Below, piece after piece: positions 49,370-58,988 of a stretch of DNA of 64,000 nt (the first letter of the stretch is position 1; every line of letters starts with the position of its first letter). A program made the translations under genes and the position numbers. The DNA is from Thalassospira sp. (GTDB taxonomy: Bacteria; Pseudomonadota; Alphaproteobacteria; Rhodospirillales; Thalassospiraceae): contig NZ_JAUYHK010000016.1 in the NCBI RefSeq assembly GCF_030690045.1, forward strand, positions 310,001 through 374,000, in the 5' to 3' direction. The notes under the pieces are model-generated. The model was not told the DNA's origin and did not search any database. It saw nothing but the letters and a program-made list of their open reading frames with translations.

Positions 49370-50440
49370 TCAGCCCCTCACCATATTCGGTACATCCAGC
49401 GGCACGAAACCGTAATGTTTCAACCAGCGCAGATCGGTATCGAAAAAGGTGCGCAAATCGGGAATGCCATATTTCAGCATGGCAATGCGTTCAATCCCCA
49501 TCCCAAAGGCAAAGCCCTGATATTCCTGGGGATCAAGACCACAGGCCGCCAGCACGCGCGGATGTACCATGCCGCAACCCAGAATTTCCAGCCAGTCGTC
49601 ACCGGCCCCGATTTTCAGCTCGCCGCCCTTGCGCGAACAGCCAATATCCATCTCGGCACTGGGTTCGGTGAAGGGGAAAAAGCTGGGACGGTAGCGCACC
49701 GGAACGTCATCCAGTTCAAAATAGGTTTTGACAAATTCCAGCAGGCATCCCTTGAGATGGCCCATATGGGTTTTTTTGTCGATCACCAGACCTTCGACCT
49801 GATGAAACATCGGGGTGTGGGTCATGTCCGAGTCGGAACGATAGGTCCGGCCCGGCGCAATGATGCGGATCGGCGGGGTCTGGGTCTGCATGGTGCGAAT
49901 CTGCACCGGGGACGTATGGGTGCGCAGCACCAGCCGCGATCCGTCGGTGCCTTCGGGCAGATAAAATGTATCGGCCATTTCGCGCGCCGGATGTTCGGGC
50001 GGAATGTTCAGGGCGGTAAAATTATGGAAATCATCCTCGATGTCCGGCCCTTCGGCCAGGGCAAAGCCCATCTCGCCAAAAATTGCGACGATTTCATCCA
50101 TCGTCTGACTGATCGGGTGGATGCGACCGGCGGCCTGTTCGGGGCGCGACGGCAAGGTCACATCGATCCGTTCCCCGGCCAGACGTGCATTCAGATCGGC
50201 ATCTTCAAGGGCGGTTTTGCGGGCGTCCAGTGCCTTGGCGACCTGATCCTTGACGACATTGAGGGTCTGACCAAAGGTGCGGCGCTGTTCCGGGTCCATC
50301 TGGCCCAGATTTTTCATAAGCCCGGTAATTCGGCCTTTTTTGCCAAGGGCACTGACCCGGACCTGATCCAGGGCGGCCAGATCTGCTGCCTGTTCCACTT
50401 CGGCCAGCACGTCGTCGCGCAACGCTTCGATATTTTCCAT
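49370..50440 (-). CDS. pheS: Phenylalanyl-tRNA synthetase alpha subunit
   Basis: 356 aa; [14 protein letters not shown] (as [16 protein letters not shown]), [18 protein letters not shown]. Confidence 0.96.
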   Translation of the reverse strand: MENIEALRDDVLAEVEQAADLAALDQVRVSALGKKGRITGLMKNLGQMDPEQRRTFGQTLNVVKDQVAKALDARKTALEDADLNARLAGERIDVTLPSRPEQAAGRIHPISQTMDEIVAIFGEMGFALAEGPDIEDDFHNFTALNIPPEHPAREMADTFYLPEGTDGSRLVLRTHTSPVQIRTMQTQTPPIRIIAPGRTYRSDSDMTHTPMFHQVEGLVIDKKTHMGHLKGCLLEFVKTYFELDDVPVRYRPSFFPFTEPSAEMDIGCSRKGGELKIGAGDDWLEILGCGMVHPRVLAACGLDPQEYQGFAFGMGIERIAMLKYGIPDLRTFFDTDLRWLKHYGFVPLDVPNMVRG

Positions 50441-50475
50441 AACTTCTGACGCTTCGCTCTTAAAGACAGAAACAA

Positions 50476-50508
50476 AATAAAAAGGGGACGGCCAATATGG
50501 CCGCCCCC
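50476..50508 (-). terminator. Strong hairpin/terminator between rplT and pheS
   Basis: GGGGGCGGCC-ATATT-GGCCGTCCCC-TTTTTATTTTG on the minus strand. Confidence 0.75.
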
Positions 50509-50550
50509 GATCACATCAGGCAAGCACTGATCACCTTTAAAAAAGGTTTA

Positions 50551-50907
50551 TCAGTCGAGTGCAGCCTGCGCCTGGGTCACCAGAGCCTTGAAGGCTTCGG
50601 GTTCGCGTACAGCGATGTCGGCCAGAACTTTACGGTCGAGTTCAACACCAGCCTTTTTGAGGCCATTCATGAACTGCGAGTAGCTCAGACCATTTTCACG
50701 GGCACCGGCGTTGATGCGCTGGATCCACAGGCTGCGGAACTGGCGCTTTTTGACGCGGCGGTCGCGATAGGCATATTGCATGCCTTTTTCAACGGCCTGC
50801 ACTGCGGTGCGGAAAGTATTCTTGCGGCGGCCGCGGTAACCCTTGGCAGCATTAATAACCTTGCGGTGACGGGCGTGAGATGTCACGCCCCCTTTTACAC
50901 GAGCCAT
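50551..50907 (-). CDS. rplT: 50S ribosomal protein L20
   Basis: 118 aa; [33 protein letters not shown]. Confidence 0.97.
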   Translation of the reverse strand: MARVKGGVTSHARHRKVINAAKGYRGRRKNTFRTAVQAVEKGMQYAYRDRRVKKRQFRSLWIQRINAGARENGLSYSQFMNGLKKAGVELDRKVLADIAVREPEAFKALVTQAQAALD

Positions 50908-50926
50908 TTTTTAACTCTCTTTCGCC

Positions 50927-51124
50927 TTAGCCGTACGGCAGGAATTTTTTGACGATACGCGCATCGGCGTCGCACATGATCTCGGTGCCACGCGCCTGTC
51001 GTTTCATCTTCGTCGGTTTCGCCGTCAGCAAATGCCGCTTGTTGGCAACATTGCGACGAACCTTGCCGGTCGCCGTCAGGCTAAAGCGTTTTTTGACGCT
51101 CGCTTTGGTCTTCATCTTGGGCAT
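50927..51124 (-). CDS. rpmI: 50S ribosomal protein L35
   Basis: 65 aa; [36 protein letters not shown]. Confidence 0.97.
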   Translation of the reverse strand: MPKMKTKASVKKRFSLTATGKVRRNVANKRHLLTAKPTKMKRQARGTEIMCDADARIVKKFLPYG

Positions 51125-51349
51125 TTTTCTATCCTTGCATAAGCAATTTTACATCGAAATCCCCACGGCGGCTGGGCATGCCCTGAAGGAACTTAATCCT
51201 TCCAGCCTCACCACCTGTTTTGGGGACGCGTGCTTATAGACTCCGCCTTTGGCTTTATCAAGCAGCTTTTCGCCAGAAAATCTGCCGGTTTTCGGGGATT
51301 TCACAAAAGCAAAGCCAAACCGGACCGTTAAACCCCGGTTATTGGAGCC

Positions 51350-51754
51350 TCAGACCGCTGTATTGATGGTATGGGCGCGGCCCACCCATTTTTCGATTCG
51401 GCTCAGAAGTTTTTCACGATTGACCGGCTTGAGAACAAAATCATTGCCCCCGGCGGCAACGCCACCGCGCAAATCTTCTTCGCCCTGACGGGCGGTGACA
51501 TAGATGATGGCGGTCGCCATTTGCGGAAACCCGGTCCGCACCCGCAAGGCGGTTTCAAAACCGTTCATCACCGGCATCATGATATCCATCAGGATGATGC
51601 GCGGTGTTTCCTTGCCCAGCATTTTGAGAAGTTCCGCACCGGAAGACACACCGATAAAACGATAACCGCCGCTTTCAACGATCCGTTTGAGCAACACAAG
51701 ACTTTTGGCATCATCATCGACTCCGATGACAAGAAGTCCTTCGCCTGCGCCCAT
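51350..51754 (-). CDS. Single-domain response regulator (CheY-like receiver)
   Basis: 134 aa; IGVDDDAKSLVLLKRIVESGGY, RIILMDIMMPVMNGFE, IIYVTARQGEEDLRGGVAAGGNDFVLKPV. Confidence 0.88.
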   Translation of the reverse strand: MGAGEGLLVIGVDDDAKSLVLLKRIVESGGYRFIGVSSGAELLKMLGKETPRIILMDIMMPVMNGFETALRVRTGFPQMATAIIYVTARQGEEDLRGGVAAGGNDFVLKPVNREKLLSRIEKWVGRAHTINTAV

Positions 51755-51793
51755 CTCGGCACGTCCTTTCGGTACAGGGCAAAACGCCGCGAA

Positions 51794-52330
51794 TTAACGC
51801 GGCGCCAGCACCATGATCATCAAACGGCCTTCCATTTTCGGCATCATTTCCGGTTTGGCGATATCTTCAAGATCGCCGGAAAAACGCTGCAACATGGCAA
51901 GACCAAGGTCCTGATGCGCCATTTCACGTCCCCGGAAACGCAGGGTAACTTTTACTTTGTCACCACCGCCGATAAATTTCTGCGCCGCACGCAGTTTCAC
52001 ATTGTAATCGTGAATATCGATATTTGGCCGGAGTTTGATCTCCTTGACCTCGATAACCTTCTGCTTCTTTTTGGCCTCGTTCTGCTTTTTGCTTAATTCG
52101 TATTTGAACTTGCCAAAATCGATCAGCTTGCAAACTGGGGGCTCGGCATTTGGTGCGACTTCGACGAGGTCAAGACCAGCTTCCATCGCCATATCAATGC
52201 CCTCGCGGACGGTGATTGGCTCGGACAGGTTACCTTCAGCGTCGACAACACAGATGGTACGAGCTTTGATGTCCTGATTGACGCGCGGACCTTCTTTGGT
52301 CGGCTGCATCGGCTTGCGTGGTCGTACTAT
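51794..52330 (-). CDS. infC: Translation initiation factor IF-3 (probable non-canonical ATA start at 52330; first ATG at 52309)
   Basis: KEGPRVNQDIKARTICVVDAEGNLSEPITVREGIDMAMEAGLDLVEVAPNAEPPVCKLIDFGKFKYE. In-frame ATA-GTA-CGA-CCA-CGC-AAG-CCG-ATG with AAGGAG 7 nt upstream of the ATA. Confidence 0.85.
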   Translation of the reverse strand: MVRPRKPMQPTKEGPRVNQDIKARTICVVDAEGNLSEPITVREGIDMAMEAGLDLVEVAPNAEPPVCKLIDFGKFKYELSKKQNEAKKKQKVIEVKEIKLRPNIDIHDYNVKLRAAQKFIGGGDKVKVTLRFRGREMAHQDLGLAMLQRFSGDLEDIAKPEMMPKMEGRLMIMVLAPR

Positions 52331-52528
52331 GGATAGTCTCCTTTAGTAATCAAAACAGAAAGCAGAGAAACGAGGCACATCCGGCACTCACAAAAGCACC
52401 GGGCAAAGCATTGTGTAGCATAGCCAGCATCCGCCAGAAAGCAATGATTTTCAGGCAATTGGAGAGGCAGGCCCGCATCCGGAGTCGATCCCCCCGGCCC
52501 CGGACCGCAAATGAAACTTTTTTCGCGG

Positions 52529-53074
52529 TTACACCGGCACTTGCGACGCAAAATCCTTGTACAGGATCGTTGTCGAATCGATCTTGTCGATCCTGGGATC
52601 ACGGCAAAATCCCGGAATGATGCCGACCACCTGATATCCTATCGAGATATAAAGCGGTTCGGCCAGATCGCCAGTGCGGGTATCGAGCGTCAGCAAGCTG
52701 CGCCCCAGCGCCCCGGCCCGAATTTCCAGATCCGCCATCAGGGCCCGTGCGATTCCCTGCCGCCGGAAATCCGGATGCACCAGCAATTTGCGTACTTCTG
52801 CCCGATGCGGCTGATTGGGCGGCGTATCGTAATCAAGCTGCACCGATCCGACGATGAGACCGCTTCGTTCCGCCACCAGCACCAACAACCCGCCCGCCCG
52901 CACCGCCGGAAGGACTTTTGTGCGCCAAAAAACCGCACTGTCATCGGGGGTATGTGGCAAGACAAAACTGATGCTGGCCCCGTCATGCACACAATCATGC
53001 AGCAGCATCGCCAAAGCGTCGATGTTACGTTCGATAGTGTCGGCATCAAAAATACGCAGGATGATATCGGTCAT
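52529..53074 (-). CDS. GNAT family N-acetyltransferase
   Basis: VRKLLVHPDFRRQGIARALMADLEIRAGALGRSLLTLDTRTGDLAEPLYISIGYQVVG. Confidence 0.9.
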   Translation of the reverse strand: MTDIILRIFDADTIERNIDALAMLLHDCVHDGASISFVLPHTPDDSAVFWRTKVLPAVRAGGLLVLVAERSGLIVGSVQLDYDTPPNQPHRAEVRKLLVHPDFRRQGIARALMADLEIRAGALGRSLLTLDTRTGDLAEPLYISIGYQVVGIIPGFCRDPRIDKIDSTTILYKDFASQVPV

Positions 53075-53080
53075 ATTGCC

Positions 53081-53653
53081 TCACAGCACAAACAGGATGT
53101 AGCGCGCCATCGAATCCGGCGGAGTCGTAAAAATACTGGCGCCAAAAAGCTGGTAACGCAGGCAATCGCCGGGGGTCAGATCGTGGGTGTGCCCATCCAG
53201 GGTCACGCGCAACTGCCCCCCGATCAGCAGCAGATAATGTTCCAACCCTGACCGCGGCGGATCGTCATAGGCAATGTGCGTGCCGGGCGGCAATTCACAT
53301 TCCAGCATTTCCCCCGCCAGACTGCGGGCCGGGGGCGACACCGAACGGCGTTGATACCCGGTTTGCGGATCAATCCAGACCGGCTGGGCTTCCCGGCGCA
53401 CCAGCGGGACAAAATCATCCTCGACCATCCGCATCAGATGCGACATCGTCAGACCATAAGCCGCACATAATTTGCCCAGCACATGCGCCGTCGGACTGAC
53501 ATCGGCATTTTCCAGCCGAGACAGGGTGGCACGGCTGACTTTACTGCGCTGTGCCAGATCATCCAGTGACCAGCCCCGATCTGTTCGCAGGGACTTGAGC
53601 CGCCGGGCGATCTGATGGTCGAAATTGCTGTGATGCGACGTATTTTTTTCCAT
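53081..53653 (-). CDS. XRE-family regulator with cupin domain
   Basis: IARRLKSLRTDRGWSLDDLAQRSKVSRATLSRLENADVSPTAHVLGKLCAAYG plus C-terminal cupin. Confidence 0.9.
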   Translation of the reverse strand: MEKNTSHHSNFDHQIARRLKSLRTDRGWSLDDLAQRSKVSRATLSRLENADVSPTAHVLGKLCAAYGLTMSHLMRMVEDDFVPLVRREAQPVWIDPQTGYQRRSVSPPARSLAGEMLECELPPGTHIAYDDPPRSGLEHYLLLIGGQLRVTLDGHTHDLTPGDCLRYQLFGASIFTTPPDSMARYILFVL

Positions 53654-53751
53654 ATAAAAGAAATATTCTCATATACGGGAAATCGTCAAGATTAAAAATC
53701 CGGCCTGCGTCCACAGGTCGGATATGTGTCATGCCAAAACCCGGATTCCCC

Positions 53752-54762
53752 TTAATCCACCAGATTAAGGCGCCGCCGAATTTCATCAAAAACCCGCGTA
53801 TTGGCCAGATCGCGTAAATCGCCTTCCTGAAGGATGCTGACCGCTTCTGGTCCGTGGCCGCGCGGCGCGCACATTTTGGGGTTCGAGTCGCGTGAAAACA
53901 GCACAATCGACGGCGCACCGGCGGCGGTGGCAATATGCATCGGTCCGGTATCATTGCCAATCGCCAGCACCGCCCGTTGCGCCAAACCGGCAATATCCAG
54001 AAACCCGGTCCGCCCCATCAGGTCGCGGGCCTTGGGGCACATATCGACAATTTTTCTCAGAACATCGGCTTCTTTGTCGGTACCGATCAGCACCGGTGTC
54101 AGCCGGTAATCCGCCAGCATCTTGGCCAGCAGGCCAAACCGTTCGGCAGGCCAACGCTTTTCAGGACGATGCGGTGCCCCGCCCGGACAAATCAGGACAT
54201 AGGGGCTTCTGATTCCGAATTGTGTCAGATCGCATTCCTGCGGCTTGAACGCGGGTAACGGCGTATGGGCAATGCCCGCCATGCGCAACTGATCGGCATG
54301 ACGTTCAATCGTGTGCAGGGTATCGCGATCCGGGTTCGCATGCGGATGGGAACAGCCCCGGGCAATGCCCGACCATTCGGGACGCGGCCCCGGCCACAGC
54401 AGACGGTAATAAAAATTCGACCGGTCCGATGTTTGCAAATCATAAACCCGGTCAAACCGGCCATTGCGCAAAAACCGGCGCAACGCCAGAACCTGACGGG
54501 GCTGGGTCATTTTGGGGCGACGGTCAATTGCCACCGCATCGAACGTTCCGCAAGACCGCGCCAGATCGACATAAGGCCGGGTTGTCAAAAGCGTAATATG
54601 CGCATCGGGATGGGCATCGCGAATCGCATTGAACGGCCCCATTGCCAGAACAAAATCGCCCAGCGCACTCAGCTTGATCACCAGAATGCGTTTTTGGGTT
54701 GGCGCAGCCGACATTTCCGGACGATCATCGGGCGTAATTATCCCCGTTTCCTGATCCGTCAT
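53752..54762 (-). CDS. Glycosyltransferase family 9 (heptosyltransferase-like)
   Basis: ILVIKLSALGDFVLAMGPFNAIRDAHPDAHITLLTTRPYVDLAR...AIGNDTGPMHIATAAGAPSIVLF. Confidence 0.9.
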   Translation of the reverse strand: MTDQETGIITPDDRPEMSAAPTQKRILVIKLSALGDFVLAMGPFNAIRDAHPDAHITLLTTRPYVDLARSCGTFDAVAIDRRPKMTQPRQVLALRRFLRNGRFDRVYDLQTSDRSNFYYRLLWPGPRPEWSGIARGCSHPHANPDRDTLHTIERHADQLRMAGIAHTPLPAFKPQECDLTQFGIRSPYVLICPGGAPHRPEKRWPAERFGLLAKMLADYRLTPVLIGTDKEADVLRKIVDMCPKARDLMGRTGFLDIAGLAQRAVLAIGNDTGPMHIATAAGAPSIVLFSRDSNPKMCAPRGHGPEAVSILQEGDLRDLANTRVFDEIRRRLNLVD

Positions 54763-55991
54763 ACCACATTCCTGACAATACGGCGCAACGCCTTTTCATA
54801 CACAGCCAGCGTTTTTTCCGCCATTTGCGTCAACGAAAAATGCGCCACCACATGATCCCGGCCTTTTTGGGCAACCGATGCCCGGCGTTCCGGCGACAGA
54901 CGCAAAACCTGAGTCAGGGCCGTGGCAAGCTGCCCGACTTCACCCGGCGAAACCAGCCACCCGGTTTCCCCTGGCAAAACCGTTTCCAGCGCCCCGCCAT
55001 GGGCGGTCGAAACAATCGGTCGCCCCATTGCCTGGCCTTCTGTCGGTACGCGGCCGAAGGCCTCGGGATCCAGCGACGGGCAGGCAACCACATCGGCCAG
55101 CATATAGGCCGCAGGCATATCCGAACAATGATCGACGATATGGACAATATCCTGCAATCCAAGACGACGGGTCAGGGCAATCAGTTCATCACGATAGCCG
55201 GTACGCCCCTGATCGGAACCGACCAGCAAACAGCGCACATTGCGATGCCCCAGTTCTTCCAGAACCTTTGGCATTGCCTCGATCAACACCATTTGCCCTT
55301 TCCAGCGCGTCAAACGCCCCGGCAGCATCACGACAAATTCCTCGCCGGTCAGGCGCCACTGGTTCGACAGGGCAATCAGCCGTTCCTGACTCACATTTTC
55401 GGGATTGAACAGATCGATATTGGTGCCCCGTGGCACAATGGTCAGGCGATCTTCGTCAACGTGATAATGGCTGCGAATATGGGTGGCGATAAAATTGGAA
55501 ATGGCAATCACCTGATCGCCCATCGTCATCACTGCATTATATCGTTTCTTGATCGGGTTATTATAACCCGAATAGGTGCCGTGAAAGGTGGTGACAAACG
55601 GAATTTTGGTGCGACGTGCGGCAAACAGCGCGCTCCATGCCGGGGCGCGGGACCGGGCATGAATAATATCCACCCCTTCGGTCCGGATCAGATCAACCAG
55701 CGCACCGACATTTCGGCGCATGGTAAAAATGTTTTTCGATTTCAGCGGCAACTGGATATGTCGCCCGCCAACCCGTTCCAGTTCGCGTTCCAGCCGCCCG
55801 CCCTGAGAGGCGACAAGCGCAACCCCGCCACCATCAACAATGGCACGCGCAATATCGATCGTGCCGCGTTCAACACCGCCTGTTTCCAGTTCGGGCAATA
55901 CCTGCAATATGACAGCCGGACGATAGCCCGAACCTTGCGTCTGCGGTTCCGGACGATAGACTGACTGGGTTTCGTTTTGTGACGCGCTCAT
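54759..55991 (-). CDS. Glycosyltransferase family 4
   Basis: LQVLPELETGGVERGTIDIARAIV..., VACPSLDPEAFGRVPTEGQAMGRPIVSTAHGG. Confidence 0.9.
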   Translation of the reverse strand: MSASQNETQSVYRPEPQTQGSGYRPAVILQVLPELETGGVERGTIDIARAIVDGGGVALVASQGGRLERELERVGGRHIQLPLKSKNIFTMRRNVGALVDLIRTEGVDIIHARSRAPAWSALFAARRTKIPFVTTFHGTYSGYNNPIKKRYNAVMTMGDQVIAISNFIATHIRSHYHVDEDRLTIVPRGTNIDLFNPENVSQERLIALSNQWRLTGEEFVVMLPGRLTRWKGQMVLIEAMPKVLEELGHRNVRCLLVGSDQGRTGYRDELIALTRRLGLQDIVHIVDHCSDMPAAYMLADVVACPSLDPEAFGRVPTEGQAMGRPIVSTAHGGALETVLPGETGWLVSPGEVGQLATALTQVLRLSPERRASVAQKGRDHVVAHFSLTQMAEKTLAVYEKALRRIVRNVV

Positions 55992-56029
55992 CCAACCTTA
56001 ACCACTCGCATCCAGGAAATCTTGCCCAG

Positions 56030-56824
56030 ATGACAGATAACATGCTGAAACTTCAGTTCCTTGACCGGTCCGCAGGGGCAAGAATCGCATACCACACGAC
56101 CCCCGGCAATACTGCAAACAGCGCATCAACACAAAAGCCCGGCATTTTGTTTCTGGGCGGCTTCATGTCGGACATGACCGGCAGCAAGGCCACCCATCTT
56201 GAAGCACATTGTGTCGCGTGCGGGCTGGCTTATACCCGCTTTGATTACAGGGGTCACGGACAATCATCAGACGCATTCAAGGACGGTACCATTGGCAAAT
56301 GGGCCGACGATGCCATTGCGATTCTTGACGAAGTGACCAGCGGCCCGCAAATTCTGGTGGGGTCGTCAATGGGGGGATGGATCATGTTGCTGGCCGCCCT
56401 TGCCCGCCCGGACCGGGTGCGTGGCCTTCTGGGAATCGCCGCCGCCCCCGACTTTACCGAAGATTTGATGTGGGCGCAGTTTTCGGAGACGCAAAAACAG
56501 GCGATCATGGAAAAAGGTGCCCTGACCGAACCAACCGACTATGGCGATGATCCCTATACCATCACCCGTGACCTGATCAAGGATGGCCGCACCCGCCTGT
56601 TGCTGCGCGATATGATCCCGCTTGCCTGCCCGGTGCGCCTTGTCCATGGTATGGCGGACCCGGATGTACCGTGGCCTACCGCGATAAGGCTGAGTGAAAA
56701 AATCGCATCAGAAAATGTCCGGATTGATCTGATCAAGGGCGGTGATCATCGTCTGTCAAACCCGGATCAACTGGCCATCATCACACGTCATCTTGATGAT
56801 CTGGTCGATTTGACGTCGATGTGA
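56030..56824 (+). CDS. Alpha/beta hydrolase
   Basis: GILFLGGFMSDMTGSKATHLE, ILVGSSMGGWIMLLAAL, VRLVHGMADPDVPW; start between 55979 and 56045 uncertain. Confidence 0.82.
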   Translation: MTDNMLKLQFLDRSAGARIAYHTTPGNTANSASTQKPGILFLGGFMSDMTGSKATHLEAHCVACGLAYTRFDYRGHGQSSDAFKDGTIGKWADDAIAILDEVTSGPQILVGSSMGGWIMLLAALARPDRVRGLLGIAAAPDFTEDLMWAQFSETQKQAIMEKGALTEPTDYGDDPYTITRDLIKDGRTRLLLRDMIPLACPVRLVHGMADPDVPWPTAIRLSEKIASENVRIDLIKGGDHRLSNPDQLAIITRHLDDLVDLTSM

Positions 56825-56831
56825 TTATCAG

Positions 56832-57179
56832 TCAGGCCAACAGCACCTTGCCATCCTGAAGGATCACCGCCACCGGCTCCAGCGCGTCGCCTGCGCAGGG
56901 GCCGGAAAGGCAAAAACCATCCGATATGCGAAACCGCGCCCCATGCGTTGAACAAATGATGTCATGGCCCAGATCGCTGATAAATTCATCGGCTTCAAGG
57001 TTCAACGGCACCCCGATATGCGGGCAGCTATTGATATAGCCATAAACCTCATCCTTCTGGCGGACGACGAAAACACCGATCCGGTCCATTCTTTCACCAA
57101 AGGAAAATTCACGGGCCCCGGTAGCATCCAGATCGGACAAATCACATAAAACCGTGCCGGAAGGCGGCAAGGCCGTCAT
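56832..57179 (-). CDS. Rieske (2Fe-2S) protein
   Basis: YINSCPHIGVPLNLE...DIICSTHGARFRISDGFCLSGPC; ORF track extends to 57215. Confidence 0.88.
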   Translation of the reverse strand: MTALPPSGTVLCDLSDLDATGAREFSFGERMDRIGVFVVRQKDEVYGYINSCPHIGVPLNLEADEFISDLGHDIICSTHGARFRISDGFCLSGPCAGDALEPVAVILQDGKVLLA

Positions 57180-57589
57180 GCCGATACCCCGCCCATCGCG
57201 CAAATCGCCTGCCACGATGCCTCATCCACCGGCGCAACCGACAGGCGCGATTGCCGCAACAGGGCCAGATCGGCAAAGCGCGAATCGGCCTTGATATCGG
57301 CAAGACTGACCGGACGGGCGAACGATTTGTGTGTTTTGACATCAACCTGCACAAATTTGCCGCTGGCGTCCGTCGGATCGGGATAGGCTTCGCGCACCAC
57401 CTCGACAATGCCGACGATGCTTTTTTCGCTGACGGAATGATAGAAAAACGCCAGATCGCCGTTTTTCATCGCCCGCAAATTATTTGCGGCCTGATAATTT
57501 CGCACCCCGTTCCAGCCTTCGACACCCTTGCGCATCTGATCGTCCCACGACCAGCTTGCCGGTTCGGTTTTGATCAGCCAGTACGCCAT
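57176..57589 (-). CDS. EVE domain-containing protein
   Basis: MAYWLIKTEPASWSWDDQMRKGVEGWNGVRNYQAANNLRAMKNGDLAFFYHS. Confidence 0.93.
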   Translation of the reverse strand: MAYWLIKTEPASWSWDDQMRKGVEGWNGVRNYQAANNLRAMKNGDLAFFYHSVSEKSIVGIVEVVREAYPDPTDASGKFVQVDVKTHKSFARPVSLADIKADSRFADLALLRQSRLSVAPVDEASWQAICAMGGVSA

Positions 57590-57591
57590 GC

Positions 57592-57870
57592 CTAGAACAC
57601 CTTTTTAAACGGCCGGATCACCACCGATTCAAACAGACCGGCCCTGGCATAGGGATCATTGGCGGTAAAGGTTTCCGCTGCTGCCGGGCTTTCCAGATCA
57701 ATGATAAAAACCGACCCGTTCATGCCTTCCATATCCGGGTCCAGTGTCGGCCCGGCGGCGATGATTTTGTCGGCAAAACCATCGCGGATATAGGCCAGAT
57801 GCGCCTCGCGGTTGGCCTTACGCACAGCCAGATGGCCGGGTTTGTCTACACAACGGATATAAAACAGCAT
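57592..57870 (-). CDS. YciI family protein
   Basis: MLFYIRCVDKPGHLAVRKANREAHLAYIRDGFADKIIAAGPTLD. Confidence 0.87.
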   Translation of the reverse strand: MLFYIRCVDKPGHLAVRKANREAHLAYIRDGFADKIIAAGPTLDPDMEGMNGSVFIIDLESPAAAETFTANDPYARAGLFESVVIRPFKKVF

Positions 57871-57956
57871 GTCGGATCTTCCTTGCAAAAAATAAAAACC
57901 TTGCCGCCAAACTGACAGAGTCGGTGCCAACGCTCAAGCCCAACCATCCGGCAGGC

Positions 57957-58964
57957 TCAGTCATTTTCCCGTTCATCGCGAAAGGGCCGCTGCAACAAGG
58001 CGGCAATCGTTGCCGGTAAATCCGCCCCGTGATTGGCAACCCGGTCCACCGCACTGCAAATCGGCATTTCGACCCCGTATTTTCCGGCAACAGCGGTGAT
58101 CGAGGCGGCCGTTGCCACCCCTTCGGTCACGCTGCGGCGTTCGGCCAGAATATCGGCGGCCTTGCGCCCCTGCCCCAACGCCACACCGAAACTGTAATTG
58201 CGCGACAACGCCCCGGTGCAGGTCAGGGTCAGATCGCCAAGACCCGCCAGCCCCATCATGGTATCGGCCCGCCCGCCCATCGCAATTGCCAGACGTGACA
58301 TTTCCGCCAGCCCGCGTGTGATCAGGGCAGCACGCGCATTATCGCCCAGCTGCAATCCGGCCACTACGCCACTGGCAATCGCCAGCACATTCTTGATCGC
58401 CCCCGCCACCTCGACCCCGGTAACGTCTGAACTGTAATAGGGACGAAAGGCCGGGGTACCGATCATATCGACCAGTTTTTTGCCCAACGCCCGATCCCGA
58501 CATGCCAGCGTCAGGGCCGCAGGCAAACCCGTTGCCACTTCCTGGGCAAAGGTCGGACCGGATAAAACCGCAACCGGGACAGAAGACCCAAGGGTTTCAC
58601 CCACCACCTGTTCCATCAGCGCCCCGGTGTCTTTTTCAATGCCCTTGGCACAGATAATGGCGGGCAATCCGGCGGGCCAACGATCTGCCAGCGGTGCAAG
58701 TGTCGCACGCAAATGCTGGGCCGGGGTGACCAGCAACACCACATCCGATTGCAAAAGATCAACCGCATCGACCGATGCCCGGATGTCCGGCGGCAAGGCA
58801 ATGCCCGGCAAGTAAAGATCATTTTCGCGGGTTTCATTGATCCGGTGCGCCAGACCGGCATCGCGCAGCATCAAACTGACGCACGCACCGGCACGCACCG
58901 CCTGTATTGACAATGCCGTCCCCCACGCACCACCACCGATAATCCCGATATGTTTTTGCGCCAT
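57957..58964 (-). CDS. gpsA: Glycerol-3-phosphate dehydrogenase [NAD(P)+]
   Basis: IGIIGGGAWGTALSIQAVRAGA, VEVAGAIKNVLAIASGVVAGLQLGDNARAALITRGLAEMSRL. Confidence 0.95.
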   Translation of the reverse strand: MAQKHIGIIGGGAWGTALSIQAVRAGACVSLMLRDAGLAHRINETRENDLYLPGIALPPDIRASVDAVDLLQSDVVLLVTPAQHLRATLAPLADRWPAGLPAIICAKGIEKDTGALMEQVVGETLGSSVPVAVLSGPTFAQEVATGLPAALTLACRDRALGKKLVDMIGTPAFRPYYSSDVTGVEVAGAIKNVLAIASGVVAGLQLGDNARAALITRGLAEMSRLAIAMGGRADTMMGLAGLGDLTLTCTGALSRNYSFGVALGQGRKAADILAERRSVTEGVATAASITAVAGKYGVEMPICSAVDRVANHGADLPATIAALLQRPFRDEREND

Positions 58965-58988
58965 GTCCCTGATATCCTGATTCTGTCT

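Noticed and set aside
50314-50523. 69-aa minus-strand ORF containing LFILF as a pheST leader peptide
   Set aside because: It runs through the terminator hairpin and into pheS; Phe codons are few and downstream of the hairpin.
53081-53653. XRE-cupin regulator next to a GNAT as a toxin-antitoxin pair
   Set aside because: The XRE-cupin fold is a common metabolic regulator and the GNAT lacks TacT-like context (no RHH/DUF1778 antitoxin).
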